Shown here: in pieces, positions 17,463-25,547 of the stretch | How the letters are laid out: each line of letters starts with the position of its first letter | Numbering within the stretch: the first letter of the stretch is position 1 | Origin: Chloroflexota bacterium | Lineage (GTDB): Bacteria; Chloroflexota; Anaerolineae; J036; Brachytrichaceae | Length of the DNA: 33,398 nt | Direction of reading: 5' to 3' | Assembly (NCBI GenBank): GCA_025354985.1 | Contig: JANXLU010000051.1 | Span: 1 to 33,398 of the forward strand | Program-made: the position numbers and the translations under genes | The notes under the pieces: generated by a model | Told to the model about the DNA's origin: nothing | Databases searched by the model: none | Seen by the model: the letters and a program-made list of their open reading frames with translations, nothing else

Positions 17463-18473
17463 ATGAAAGCAGTATTCATTGATGCGCCGCACACCATGCG
17501 CGTGGGCGAGGCCAGCTTGCCGGTTGCAGGCGCGGGCGAAGTGGTCGTACGCAACCAGGCCGTTGGCATTTGTGCGGGAGACCTGTACATCTATCAGGGC
17601 AAAAATCCATACGCGCGCCTGCCCGCCGTTGGCGGGCACGAAATTGCCGGGCGCGTCAGCGAGATTGGCGCGGGTGTCACCGGCATCTCGGTCGGCGACT
17701 TTGTGGTGGTTGAGCCTTTCATTGGGTGCGGGGCATGCTATGCCTGCCGCGTCGGTAAACCAAACTGTTGTAAATCGCTCCGGATCATCGGCGCGCACCT
17801 GCCCGGCGGTTTTGCGGAATATGTGGCGGCACCCGCGCGGAACATTCACCATGTGCCGCACGGGCTCTCGCCCGTGTGGGCGTCGTTCGCCGAGCCGGTT
17901 GCGATTGGAGTGCAGGCCTGCCGGCGCGGTCAGGTTGCGGCTGATGACTTTGTGCTGGTGCTCGGCGCGGGTCCCATCGGTCTGGCCCTGATCGAGGTCG
18001 CGCGCGCGCGGGGTGCGCGCGTGCTATGCACGGATATTTCGCCCGATCGGCTGGCCATTGCGGCTACGCTTGGCGCGGAGACGCTGCCATCAGACGAGCA
18101 CCTGCCGCCCGCCATCCTGGCGATGACCGATGGGGATGGCATGCCGGTGGTCATCGAGGCCACCGGTAACCCGCGGGCAATGGAAAGCACGGTCGATCTG
18201 GTCGCCTCGGGCGGGCGGATTGTGATTGTGGGGTTGGTGAAGAACGGCACCATGATTCAGTTTCCCGGTCTCGACTTCACGCGCAAGGAAATGACGATCG
18301 TTGGTTCGCGGGCATCAACCGGCTGTTTTCCGGAGGCATTGAGCCTGCTTGCAAGCGGGCACATCCGCTACCCGCGGGTCGCGGTTGAGCACAGTCTGTG
18401 GGACGCGCCGGCCATGTTCGCGGAAATGGATGCGCAGCCCGGCAAGTATCACAAGGTGGTGCTAACCCCGTAA
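17463..18473 (+). CDS. Zinc-dependent medium-chain dehydrogenase, L-galactonate/idonate 5-dehydrogenase-like
   Basis: The 336-residue protein is a zinc MDR dehydrogenase: catalytic zinc ligands C37 (GICAGD), H59 and E60 (GGHE), structural zinc cysteines C89, C92, C95 and C103, and the Rossmann motif GAGPIG near residue 167. The pattern is like RspB and sugar-acid or polyol dehydrogenases. It is the last gene of the apsD operon, 17 bp after the cyclase gene. A C4 ketose/polyol such as erythrulose/threitol, or an aldonate, are candidate substrates by context. The 45-bp space to the convergent M24 gene shows no strong terminator hairpin. Confidence 0.9.
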   Translation: MKAVFIDAPHTMRVGEASLPVAGAGEVVVRNQAVGICAGDLYIYQGKNPYARLPAVGGHEIAGRVSEIGAGVTGISVGDFVVVEPFIGCGACYACRVGKPNCCKSLRIIGAHLPGGFAEYVAAPARNIHHVPHGLSPVWASFAEPVAIGVQACRRGQVAADDFVLVLGAGPIGLALIEVARARGARVLCTDISPDRLAIAATLGAETLPSDEHLPPAILAMTDGDGMPVVIEATGNPRAMESTVDLVASGGRIVIVGLVKNGTMIQFPGLDFTRKEMTIVGSRASTGCFPEALSLLASGHIRYPRVAVEHSLWDAPAMFAEMDAQPGKYHKVVLTP

Positions 18474-18518
18474 CGCCGGTCGCGCACGCGATGCCCCGGC
18501 CGCGCGTTTCAAAATCCA

Positions 18519-19706
18519 CTATCGCTGAACCGAAACCCCAAGCCGATACGGTTCATGCTGTGCCGGTGTTGTAACCATCGCACCCGATTCGGCGAGCAGC
18601 ACGTTGACCTCGCTTCGAATACCAATGTGCCCCAGGTAAATACCCGGCTCCACGGTTACGCCCAACCCCGGCAACAGCCGCCGCGTGTCGTGCGTTTCCC
18701 AATCGTCAAGATGGACGCCCTGACCATGCGCAGCGTTGCGCCCGAGGCTGTGCCCAAGCCGGTGCCGGAATGCCACGCCATATCCGCGAGATGTGATCAA
18801 GTCACGCGCGGCGCGGTCAACTTCCCACCCCTGCCGCACCGACCCGGCCGTGAGCAGTTTTATCGCAAGATCGCGCGCATCCCGAACCGCCTCCCAAACT
18901 TGCAAGTATTCGGCGGTTGGCTCGCCCGCAAACCCAACCCAGGTGATATCCGCCATTGGCCGATCCCGGATTCCGGCCCACAAATCAATCAGCACGCACT
19001 GCCCCATTTCCAGCGCGCGATTGGTTTGCGGGTTGGGGGCGTAGTGCCCGTCGCTGGCATGGCTGCCAAACGCGACAATGGCCGCATGATCGTAGGTCAA
19101 CCCGCGCGCCCCAAGCTCGGTCTCGATCAGTTGCTGCACGTCCAGCTCGGTCACGCTTTGATGCTCAACCAGGCGGCGGTGAATCAACTCAAAGGCGCAA
19201 TCTTTTGCATGGATGACACCGCTCACCGCTTCTTCATGGGCTGCCCGGTCCTGCGCGCTCCATGCCAGAAAACCCTGCAACAGATCCGCGCTCGACACCA
19301 CCTCCACACCGCATGACCGCACGTGCTCGAGCGTGCCCGCATCCACATAGCTCACATACGGAAGCCCGCCATTCGGGCTGTATTCCATGGCAACGCTGCG
19401 CGCACCGCGCAACGTGTCGCGCAGCAGGTCATCCAGCTCTTGATGTGAGGCAAATGCGCGAAAATCAACGGCTTCATCCGCCAGAACTTGCCGCCATGTG
19501 GTGGCTTCGATGCGGTGGTGAATGAGCGTGGCTTTCCCTGTTGCAGGGACCAACAGGAACCAGCGCCGTGTCAGAATACCCTGCCCCAGATTAATAAGCC
19601 CGGCGGGAAATGGATTCAGACCGCGAAAGTCATACAGCAGCCAGCCGTCCAACCCAGCGGCCCGCACCGCGGTTTGGATGGCGGAAATATTGGATGTATT
19701 TGTCAT
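18519..19706 (-). CDS. M24 metallopeptidase-family protein (Xaa-Pro aminopeptidase/creatinase-like)
   Basis: The 395-residue protein has an N-terminal creatinase-like domain (1 to about 150) and a C-terminal pita-bread domain with the five metal ligands of M24: D in LIDLWAG, D in ADITWVG, H in GHSLGRNAAHG, E in TVEPGIY and E in IRSEVNV. Such proteins cleave Xaa-Pro bonds, or hydrolyse amidino or amide compounds when not peptidases. It is the last gene of the eight-gene minus-strand operon and overlaps the class IV aminotransferase by 4 bp. Its link to sugar catabolism is not obvious; the pairing suggests an amino-acid-like intermediate. Confidence 0.88.
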   Translation of the reverse strand: MTNTSNISAIQTAVRAAGLDGWLLYDFRGLNPFPAGLINLGQGILTRRWFLLVPATGKATLIHHRIEATTWRQVLADEAVDFRAFASHQELDDLLRDTLRGARSVAMEYSPNGGLPYVSYVDAGTLEHVRSCGVEVVSSADLLQGFLAWSAQDRAAHEEAVSGVIHAKDCAFELIHRRLVEHQSVTELDVQQLIETELGARGLTYDHAAIVAFGSHASDGHYAPNPQTNRALEMGQCVLIDLWAGIRDRPMADITWVGFAGEPTAEYLQVWEAVRDARDLAIKLLTAGSVRQGWEVDRAARDLITSRGYGVAFRHRLGHSLGRNAAHGQGVHLDDWETHDTRRLLPGLGVTVEPGIYLGHIGIRSEVNVLLAESGAMVTTPAQHEPYRLGVSVQR

Positions 19707-20635
19707 TGCAACAAAGCGTAGCGCTCAACCCCGGCGTAATACAGTTCACGCAAGTGACCGGTCACGCGACCCGGCTGGCCATCGCCGATCAGCTGACCAT
19801 CCACCTGGATCACCGGCGTCAGGCCTCCAAAGGTACCCGTGACAAAGGCCTCATCAGCCGAGTAAACATCCACCAGTGAAAAATCCCGCTCGAAAACCGG
19901 CCAGTGATCCTCCCGGGCAAACTCGATCACCCGGCGGCGCGTTATCCCATTCATGCAATGCTGACCGGTGGATGTCCAGATCTGTCCCTTTACAACGATG
20001 AAAAAATTGGTGGAGTTGCATGTGCTCACTGCGCCATGCACATCCAGCATCAGCGCTTCATCCGCTCCGGCTTGTATGGCCTGATTCAGCGCCATTACCT
20101 CGTGCAGCTTGCTGTGGCAGTTCAGCCTTGGATCAAGTGTGCCAGGCGGCGGGCGCCGGATGGCCGAGGTAAACAATCGAATGCCTGCGGATGATGCGGC
20201 CGGGTTGGCGCGTTTGTGCTCGGCGATGATCACGATTGTTGCGCCGCCCATGATAAGCCGGGGATCCTGCGAAGGTGTCTTCTTGATGCCGCGGGTGATC
20301 ATGAGACGCACATGAACACCATCGCGCATATCATTTGCGCGCACAGTCTTGCGCATGGCAGCCGTGATCTCGGCGCGTGACATGCCGATATTGAGCGCGA
20401 TCGCCTTCGCACCTTGAAATAGCCGGTCCAGATGGTCTTCCAGGAATATGAACGCGTCGTGATGCAGGCGCAAGCCCTCCCACACGCCATCGCCCACCAG
20501 ATAGCCGCTGTCGAAGACCGATATTTTGGCGTGCTCACGCGGCGTCAACTCACCGTTGATGTAGATCAATACGCCATCATTGCGCTCGTCATGCAACGCA
20601 TCATGCGTGCCTCGGTACATGGGGGTTTCATTCAT
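19703..20635 (-). CDS. Class IV aminotransferase (D-amino acid / branched-chain transaminase fold)
   Basis: The 310-residue protein has the fold-IV PLP enzyme pattern: FDSGYLVGDGVWEGLR (41-56), the PLP lysine K176 in LNCHSKLHEV, and VTGTFGGLTPV near the C-terminus. The segment where family members usually have a Glu that touches the PLP ring nitrogen (E-x4-N-[IVF]-F) reads VSTCNSTNFF, placing T205 at that position, so this belongs to a divergent subfamily. It could transaminate a 2-oxo or hydroxy-2-oxo acid. The gene overlaps the M24 gene by 4 bp and is 144 bp downstream of the D-2-hydroxyacid dehydrogenase gene. Confidence 0.88.
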   Translation of the reverse strand: MNETPMYRGTHDALHDERNDGVLIYINGELTPREHAKISVFDSGYLVGDGVWEGLRLHHDAFIFLEDHLDRLFQGAKAIALNIGMSRAEITAAMRKTVRANDMRDGVHVRLMITRGIKKTPSQDPRLIMGGATIVIIAEHKRANPAASSAGIRLFTSAIRRPPPGTLDPRLNCHSKLHEVMALNQAIQAGADEALMLDVHGAVSTCNSTNFFIVVKGQIWTSTGQHCMNGITRRRVIEFAREDHWPVFERDFSLVDVYSADEAFVTGTFGGLTPVIQVDGQLIGDGQPGRVTGHLRELYYAGVERYALLQ

Positions 20636-20779
20636 TTCTGGTTCAGTACTGCCATCAACCGCTTATAACTTCGCCCCGCAACGGCGGGCTGACACCCGGC
20701 TGTTCGAGGGTCAATTCCCGCCACGGAAGGACAACCGTCTGATTGTATGGCGGCGGGTGATGAACGGGCGGCAAACCGC

Positions 20780-21733
20780 TTATGCCACGCGGTGCATCGG
20801 CGGCTCGCCGCGCAGCACGCGCAACACGTTCTCGACCGTGATCGCGGCCATTCGATGCTGACCCTCCACGGTCATGCCCGATGAATGCGGGGTGGCGATA
20901 AAGTTTTCAAGCGTGAGCAATTCGCTGCCAACCGGCGGCTCCTTGACAAACACATCGCAGGCCGCGCCCGCGATGGTCTGTGCCCGCAGCGCGCCCAGCA
21001 GGGCGGTCTCATCCACCAACTCGCCGCGCCCGGTGTTGATGAGATACGCCGTGCGCTTCATCAAGGAAAGGGTGCGTGCGTTTATCATCCCGCGGGTTTG
21101 ATCGGTGACGAGGGCGTGAAGCGTGACCACGTCCGCCCGCGCAAGCAATTCCTCCAGCGTCACAAACGCCACCCCATTGGCTTGTGCAAACCCGTGGTCG
21201 GGATACAGGTCGTAGGCGATGACGTGCATGCCGAAGCCACTGGCGCGCCGACACACGGCCTTGCCGATCGCACCCAGCCCGACGATGCCAAGCGTCTTGC
21301 CCGGCAGCTCAAACCCGATGATGCGTGGCCACGCGCCCGCACGCACCGCGGCATTTGTTTGCGGGATGTGCCGCGCCAGCGCCAGGATCAGCCCAAGCGT
21401 CATGTCCGCCACCGACTCGCTGATGGCGCCCACGGCCGCACCCACCGGTATGCCGCGCGCTTTGGCCGCAGCGAGATCGACGTTGTCATAACCCACGCCG
21501 TGCCGCACGATGGCGCGCAGCCTGGGCGCGGCCGCGATCACGCGGGCGGTGACCGGTTCCGTGCCCGCCAGCAGCACCTCCGTGTCGCCGATGATTGCCA
21601 GCAGTTGTTCTTCGCTGAGCGTCTTGTCGGTCACCCCGGACACAACATTCGCGCCCGCATCGCGCAGACGCTGGACGACTTCGGGTGCACCCAAACCAAA
21701 CGTGCGGGAGGTGATGAGAAGGCGGGTTGTCAT
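20780..21733 (-). CDS. D-2-hydroxyacid dehydrogenase (PGDH-like)
   Basis: The 317-residue protein has the NAD motif GLGAIG (152-157) and the catalytic triad R236 (NTGRGE), E265 (DVFVKEP) and H283 (ATPHSSG) of NAD-dependent D-2-hydroxyacid dehydrogenases such as phosphoglycerate, hydroxypyruvate or glyoxylate reductases. It lacks the regulatory ACT domain of full-length SerA. It follows the second extended SDR after 9 bp in the minus-strand operon. Reduction or oxidation of a 2-oxo/2-hydroxy acid from the sugar-acid pathway is likely; the exact acid is unknown. Confidence 0.92.
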   Translation of the reverse strand: MTTRLLITSRTFGLGAPEVVQRLRDAGANVVSGVTDKTLSEEQLLAIIGDTEVLLAGTEPVTARVIAAAPRLRAIVRHGVGYDNVDLAAAKARGIPVGAAVGAISESVADMTLGLILALARHIPQTNAAVRAGAWPRIIGFELPGKTLGIVGLGAIGKAVCRRASGFGMHVIAYDLYPDHGFAQANGVAFVTLEELLARADVVTLHALVTDQTRGMINARTLSLMKRTAYLINTGRGELVDETALLGALRAQTIAGAACDVFVKEPPVGSELLTLENFIATPHSSGMTVEGQHRMAAITVENVLRVLRGEPPMHRVA

Positions 21734-21742
21734 GGGTCTACT

Positions 21743-22747
21743 TTAAATGTCCTTGAGCAGGCCGGTGGCGTTTTGCCATGCGGCAATGATCCGATCGTCG
21801 AATGGGTCATCATCGCAGTTCTCGATCCTGCCATTCTCAACCAGCCATGCATAGTTTCGGCGCACGCCTTCAAGCACGGGTACTGTATGGCGAAAATCCA
21901 AATCGTCGCGCGCGGCGGACGTGTCGAAGATATTGTTGAACTGATAGTTCTCACGCGTTACCTGTGCCCGCCCGGGCGCCATTCGCGCGAGCACGTCCGT
22001 GGGAATGCGCACGATGACGGGCACAGGTGCGTCCAACGCCTGCGCGACCAGCCCATAGTAATGCGCCCAGGTCATGCGTTCCGCACCGGCAAGATGATAA
22101 GCCCGTCCGAACGTGCGCGGGTTGCCGGCTGCGGCTGCAAACGCACGGCCGGCATCATCGCAGTGGCACCAGCACCAGACCGAGCTGCCGTCTCCATGAA
22201 CGACGACGGGTCTGCCTTTACGAATGCGGTCGAGAAACGTGGTTTTGCGCCCGAACGTATGTGAAGGCGCGCTGCCCTCGCCATAGACGGTGGCCGGGCG
22301 AATGATAGTGACGTTCAGGTCACCCCGCGCATGCGCCGCGGTGAGTATGCGCTCGCATTGCGCCTTGTCCCGGCCATAGGCGCTAACGGGCTCAAGCGGG
22401 CGATCCTCGTTCACCGGGTAACCCACATGAGACTTTGCGTAGGCATCCACCGAGCTGCACAGGACATAGTGTGCGGTCCTCCCGGCAAACGCCCGCACGA
22501 CGGAGTCTGCATCTGCAGGCACGAAGCACACCATGTCGAGCACGCAGTCAAACGCGCCCAGCCCGCGCATGTGCATTTCAAACGCCGGGTGGTCCGTGCG
22601 GTCACCGTTGATCCGCTCAACGTCACCGGCAAAGCGCGTGGCGGTCTTGCTGCGGTTAAACAGCGTGACCGAGTGCCCGCGCGCCAGCAATTCGCGGCTG
22701 GCGACCGTGCTGATGAGACCGGTACCGCCGACGATGAGCACTCTCAT
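21743..22747 (-). CDS. NAD(P)-dependent epimerase/dehydratase (extended SDR), paralog 2
   Basis: The 334-residue extended SDR has GGTGLIS (7-13), the serine region LCSSVDAY (S98/S99) and Y124-x3-K128 (YGRDK). It is a paralog of the plus-strand gene at 10212-11279, with the same length and the same C-terminal FDDRxIxAW block. Each copy travels with one of the two ABC importers. It overlaps the upstream glycosidase gene by 4 bp. Function is unknown beyond NAD(P)-dependent chemistry on a sugar-like substrate. Confidence 0.82.
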   Translation of the reverse strand: MRVLIVGGTGLISTVASRELLARGHSVTLFNRSKTATRFAGDVERINGDRTDHPAFEMHMRGLGAFDCVLDMVCFVPADADSVVRAFAGRTAHYVLCSSVDAYAKSHVGYPVNEDRPLEPVSAYGRDKAQCERILTAAHARGDLNVTIIRPATVYGEGSAPSHTFGRKTTFLDRIRKGRPVVVHGDGSSVWCWCHCDDAGRAFAAAAGNPRTFGRAYHLAGAERMTWAHYYGLVAQALDAPVPVIVRIPTDVLARMAPGRAQVTRENYQFNNIFDTSAARDDLDFRHTVPVLEGVRRNYAWLVENGRIENCDDDPFDDRIIAAWQNATGLLKDI

Positions 22748-23670
22748 GGCGTTGCCGGGAAATCACGCAGAAAATCAAACACCTGTCGATGATATGGGCT
22801 GAAATCCGGATCCGGAATACCGCTGGGCGGAGTGGCCGGAAAGCCATACGGTTTCTGGAACATATCGTGGTGATACAGATAGTAGCCACCCACCGCGCGC
22901 ACCCGTCTGGCCTGCGCGATGTGCTGCCAGGGCTGCGCACCTGGCACTCCGCCAAACTGGGCGATGCCATTCCGGGCGGGCTCGTCATCGATGACCGGCT
23001 TTTGATACCGCCGCAACAACAATTCAATTTGCCCCGGCGCAACCACCCAAAAGCCGTCCGGGCTTTGGCGGTTGGTGTGCGGTGTCAGCACATCCATCAG
23101 GGTGTTTTGCGCCTCGTCACCCAGTTCATCCGAGAAGCCCGGTGAATTGGTGATGATGCGTTGCGCATCCTCCATCTTGGCGATTTCACCGAGCCTGATC
23201 ACATCGGTCGAATCCTCGTTCCATATCTGGAGTATGAGGTTTCGGTGCGGCTTGAGCAGGCGCGTCATCTGACGGGTGGCGTTCTCAAGCGCGGGCAAGC
23301 CAAGGTTGGGTTCCTTTTCATGCGAGAACAGCGTCAGTTCAATCGTCATGCCCTGTACGTCGATGAGGTCAATCAGGTTGGATAGTGTGGCGAACCGATC
23401 CTCGCGAACATCGCCATCGGGGGTGTAGAGGGTGGCATCGGCAGCCGTGTCTACAAATGCACGCGGCTCCACATAGTCCCATTGACACCAAACGCGCAAC
23501 GCATTGATGCCGTTGGCCTTGAACTTGCGCAGCCACCGCAGGCGCTCGTCATTGTCAACGTTAAACGCCGGGTTGTAGAGCGCATTGAAAAAGCTCAGGC
23601 CTTGTAATGGAAATGGTGCGCCGTCCAGCAGCAATCTTGTTCCGGAAACTGAAAGTGTATGGTTGGACAT
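22744..23670 (-). CDS. Clan GH-A glycoside hydrolase, cellulase/GH5-like, cytoplasmic
   Basis: The 308-residue protein looks like a single (beta/alpha)8 glycosidase. Candidate catalytic residues are the acid/base E152 in LQIWNED at the end of strand 4 and the nucleophile E230 in KPVIDDEP at strand 7, the usual clan-A arrangement. There is no signal peptide or binding module. It lies 21 bp downstream of the MalG-type permease and overlaps the SDR gene by 4 bp, so it should act on the sugar imported by that transporter. I cannot assign a specific GH family or linkage. Confidence 0.75.
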   Translation of the reverse strand: MSNHTLSVSGTRLLLDGAPFPLQGLSFFNALYNPAFNVDNDERLRWLRKFKANGINALRVWCQWDYVEPRAFVDTAADATLYTPDGDVREDRFATLSNLIDLIDVQGMTIELTLFSHEKEPNLGLPALENATRQMTRLLKPHRNLILQIWNEDSTDVIRLGEIAKMEDAQRIITNSPGFSDELGDEAQNTLMDVLTPHTNRQSPDGFWVVAPGQIELLLRRYQKPVIDDEPARNGIAQFGGVPGAQPWQHIAQARRVRAVGGYYLYHHDMFQKPYGFPATPPSGIPDPDFSPYHRQVFDFLRDFPATP

Positions 23671-23691
23671 GGTTGGGTGCGATTTCTACCG

Positions 23692-24600
23692 TTATCCGCG
23701 CAAACCGGTCATGGCAATTCCCTGTACGAACTGCCGTTGCGCAACAAGAAACAATCCAATGATGGGTGCGGCGGCGGCGGTTGCGGCCGCCATCAAATAA
23801 TTCCATTGAACGTATTCGCCCGACGACTCTTTGCCCGCGGCGATTACCGCAAGTCCGATGGGGATGGTGAGGTTGTCCTGCGAGCTGAGCACGAGCAGGG
23901 GCCAGATAAAGGAATTCCAGCTGGTCATAAAACTAAACAGGGCGATGACCGCGATCACCGGCTTGCTTAACGGAAGGATGATGCGCAGGTAAATCACCCA
24001 TGGGTTCGCGCCGTCGATACGTGCGGCATCGTCCAGGTCCACCGGCAGGCTCAGCATAAACTGGCGTGCCAGAAAAGTGTTGTACGCGCTCACAAACATC
24101 GGAAAGATGAGGGCAGCCAGGTTGTCAATCCAACCAAAGGCACGCACAATAATGTACAGCGGGATCATGGTGACCGTAAACGGCACCATGAGGACGGCGA
24201 TATACATGACGAACAATTTGTCGCGCCCCGGAAACTGCAGCCGTGCAAACGCAAAGCCCGCCAAAGTACTCGTAACCACCCGCGCAACCATCACCACAAT
24301 GGCCACAAATGCGCTGTTAAACATCATCCGCCAATACGGGATGAAACTAAATGCCGCCGCGTAGTTGTCCCATATCGGTTTGGCGGGAAACAGCGTGGGG
24401 GGGATGAGATACAGCTCGGCCTCGGTCTTGAGCGACGTGATGAACATCCAAAACATGGGGGTCACCATCGTGAGCGCCACGCTGGCGAGAACGACGAATA
24501 CGCCGACCCGCCCCAGCCGACGCCTGGTCCCGCCACCGCCGACAAGTCTCCACCAGGATGGCGGTGCGGCGCGTGGCAGTTGGGGTTCAAGGGTTGACAT
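23692..24600 (-). CDS. Carbohydrate ABC importer permease, MalG type
   Basis: The 302-residue protein has about six membrane segments and the EAA loop DDAARIDGANPWVIYLRIILPL. It ends QRQFVQGIAMTGLRG, as MalG-like permeases do. The N-terminal 30 residues are an extended Pro/Arg-rich cytoplasmic tail. It is 17 bp downstream of the MalF-type gene and forms the transporter with it and the Tat-exported binding protein. No ATPase gene is nearby. Confidence 0.92.
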   Translation of the reverse strand: MSTLEPQLPRAAPPSWWRLVGGGGTRRRLGRVGVFVVLASVALTMVTPMFWMFITSLKTEAELYLIPPTLFPAKPIWDNYAAAFSFIPYWRMMFNSAFVAIVVMVARVVTSTLAGFAFARLQFPGRDKLFVMYIAVLMVPFTVTMIPLYIIVRAFGWIDNLAALIFPMFVSAYNTFLARQFMLSLPVDLDDAARIDGANPWVIYLRIILPLSKPVIAVIALFSFMTSWNSFIWPLLVLSSQDNLTIPIGLAVIAAGKESSGEYVQWNYLMAAATAAAAPIIGLFLVAQRQFVQGIAMTGLRG

Positions 24601-24617
24601 GGTATTTTCGCGTGGCG

Positions 24618-25541
24618 TTACATTTCAACCGTGTGCTCACGGCGGCGGGCCAGCATCCACTGGGTGATGGTGACAAGGAAGATCAACAAAAACATCACCC
24701 ACGAAATCAGCGAGGCATAACCCATGCGAAAGCTGCCAAACGCCTGGCTGTAGGTATACATCATTAATGTGCGGGTGGCATTTGCCGGTCCCCCACCGGT
24801 GAGCAGATAAGGCAGCTCGAATACCTGCCAGCTCGAAATCAAACTGGTGACGACAACAAAGAAGGTGGTCTGGGCAATCAGCGGCACGGTGATGCGCAAC
24901 ATGCGTTGCAACGATGATGCGCCGTCGATCTCGGCGGCCTCGTAGTACTCGCGCGGGATGCCCTGCAACCCGGCCAGGTAGATGATGGCGTAATAACCCA
25001 CGTTCTGCCACACTGAAATCATGATCAGGGTGGGCATTGCAAGCTTGCGATCCGCCAGCCACTGGGGTTGCGCCACCCCAATCTGTTGCAGCAGGTAGTT
25101 CAATACGCCGCCCTGCGGGTTTAGCAGCCATTGCCAGATCATGGCCACCGATACGATGAGCGTAACAGATGGCAAAAAGAACACTGTGCGAAAAATGGTC
25201 CGCCCGCGAATGGGTTGGTTGAGCAATACAGCGACCAGAAAAGCGAAGACCGTAACGAGCGCCACGCTCCCGGCTACGAAGAAGGCCGTGTTACCCAGCG
25301 TGAGGAAGAACTGGTCGTCATCCAGAAGCCGCGCGATGTTGGCGAGCCCAGCGAATTCGGGCGGCTTGAGGATGCTCCAATTCATAAACGCCATGGTCAG
25401 TGACGTCAGAATCGGCCCGAGACTAAACGTGAGAAAACCGGCCAAATTCAAGGCAATAAATAGATAGGCCCATTTCCATTCCGACCGGCGCAATCCACCC
25501 GTGCGCTTCGCGTGACCGGCAACCCGCAGCCGTGTGGCCAT
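24618..25541 (-). CDS. Carbohydrate ABC importer permease, MalF/UgpA type
   Basis: The 307-residue protein has about six membrane segments and the EAA loop EYYEAAEIDGASSLQRMLRITVPL, with the typical PYLLTGGGPANATRTLMMYTY segment of MalF/UgpA-like permeases. It begins 6 bp after the stop of the solute-binding protein gene on the minus strand. Confidence 0.92.
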   Translation of the reverse strand: MATRLRVAGHAKRTGGLRRSEWKWAYLFIALNLAGFLTFSLGPILTSLTMAFMNWSILKPPEFAGLANIARLLDDDQFFLTLGNTAFFVAGSVALVTVFAFLVAVLLNQPIRGRTIFRTVFFLPSVTLIVSVAMIWQWLLNPQGGVLNYLLQQIGVAQPQWLADRKLAMPTLIMISVWQNVGYYAIIYLAGLQGIPREYYEAAEIDGASSLQRMLRITVPLIAQTTFFVVVTSLISSWQVFELPYLLTGGGPANATRTLMMYTYSQAFGSFRMGYASLISWVMFLLIFLVTITQWMLARRREHTVEM

Positions 25542-25547
25542 GCGCGG

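Noticed and set aside
20660-20760. tRNA-like segment containing GTTCGA and a GGCGGG/CCCGCC stem
   Set aside because: The stem encloses only about 40 nt and no D-arm, anticodon arm or acceptor pairing can be drawn; it is probably just a hairpin between the dehydrogenase and aminotransferase genes.
20885-22264. A 459-codon plus-strand open frame
   Set aside because: It lies antisense to the D-2-hydroxyacid dehydrogenase and SDR genes; its length reflects the codon bias of GC-rich DNA and the protein shows no family features.
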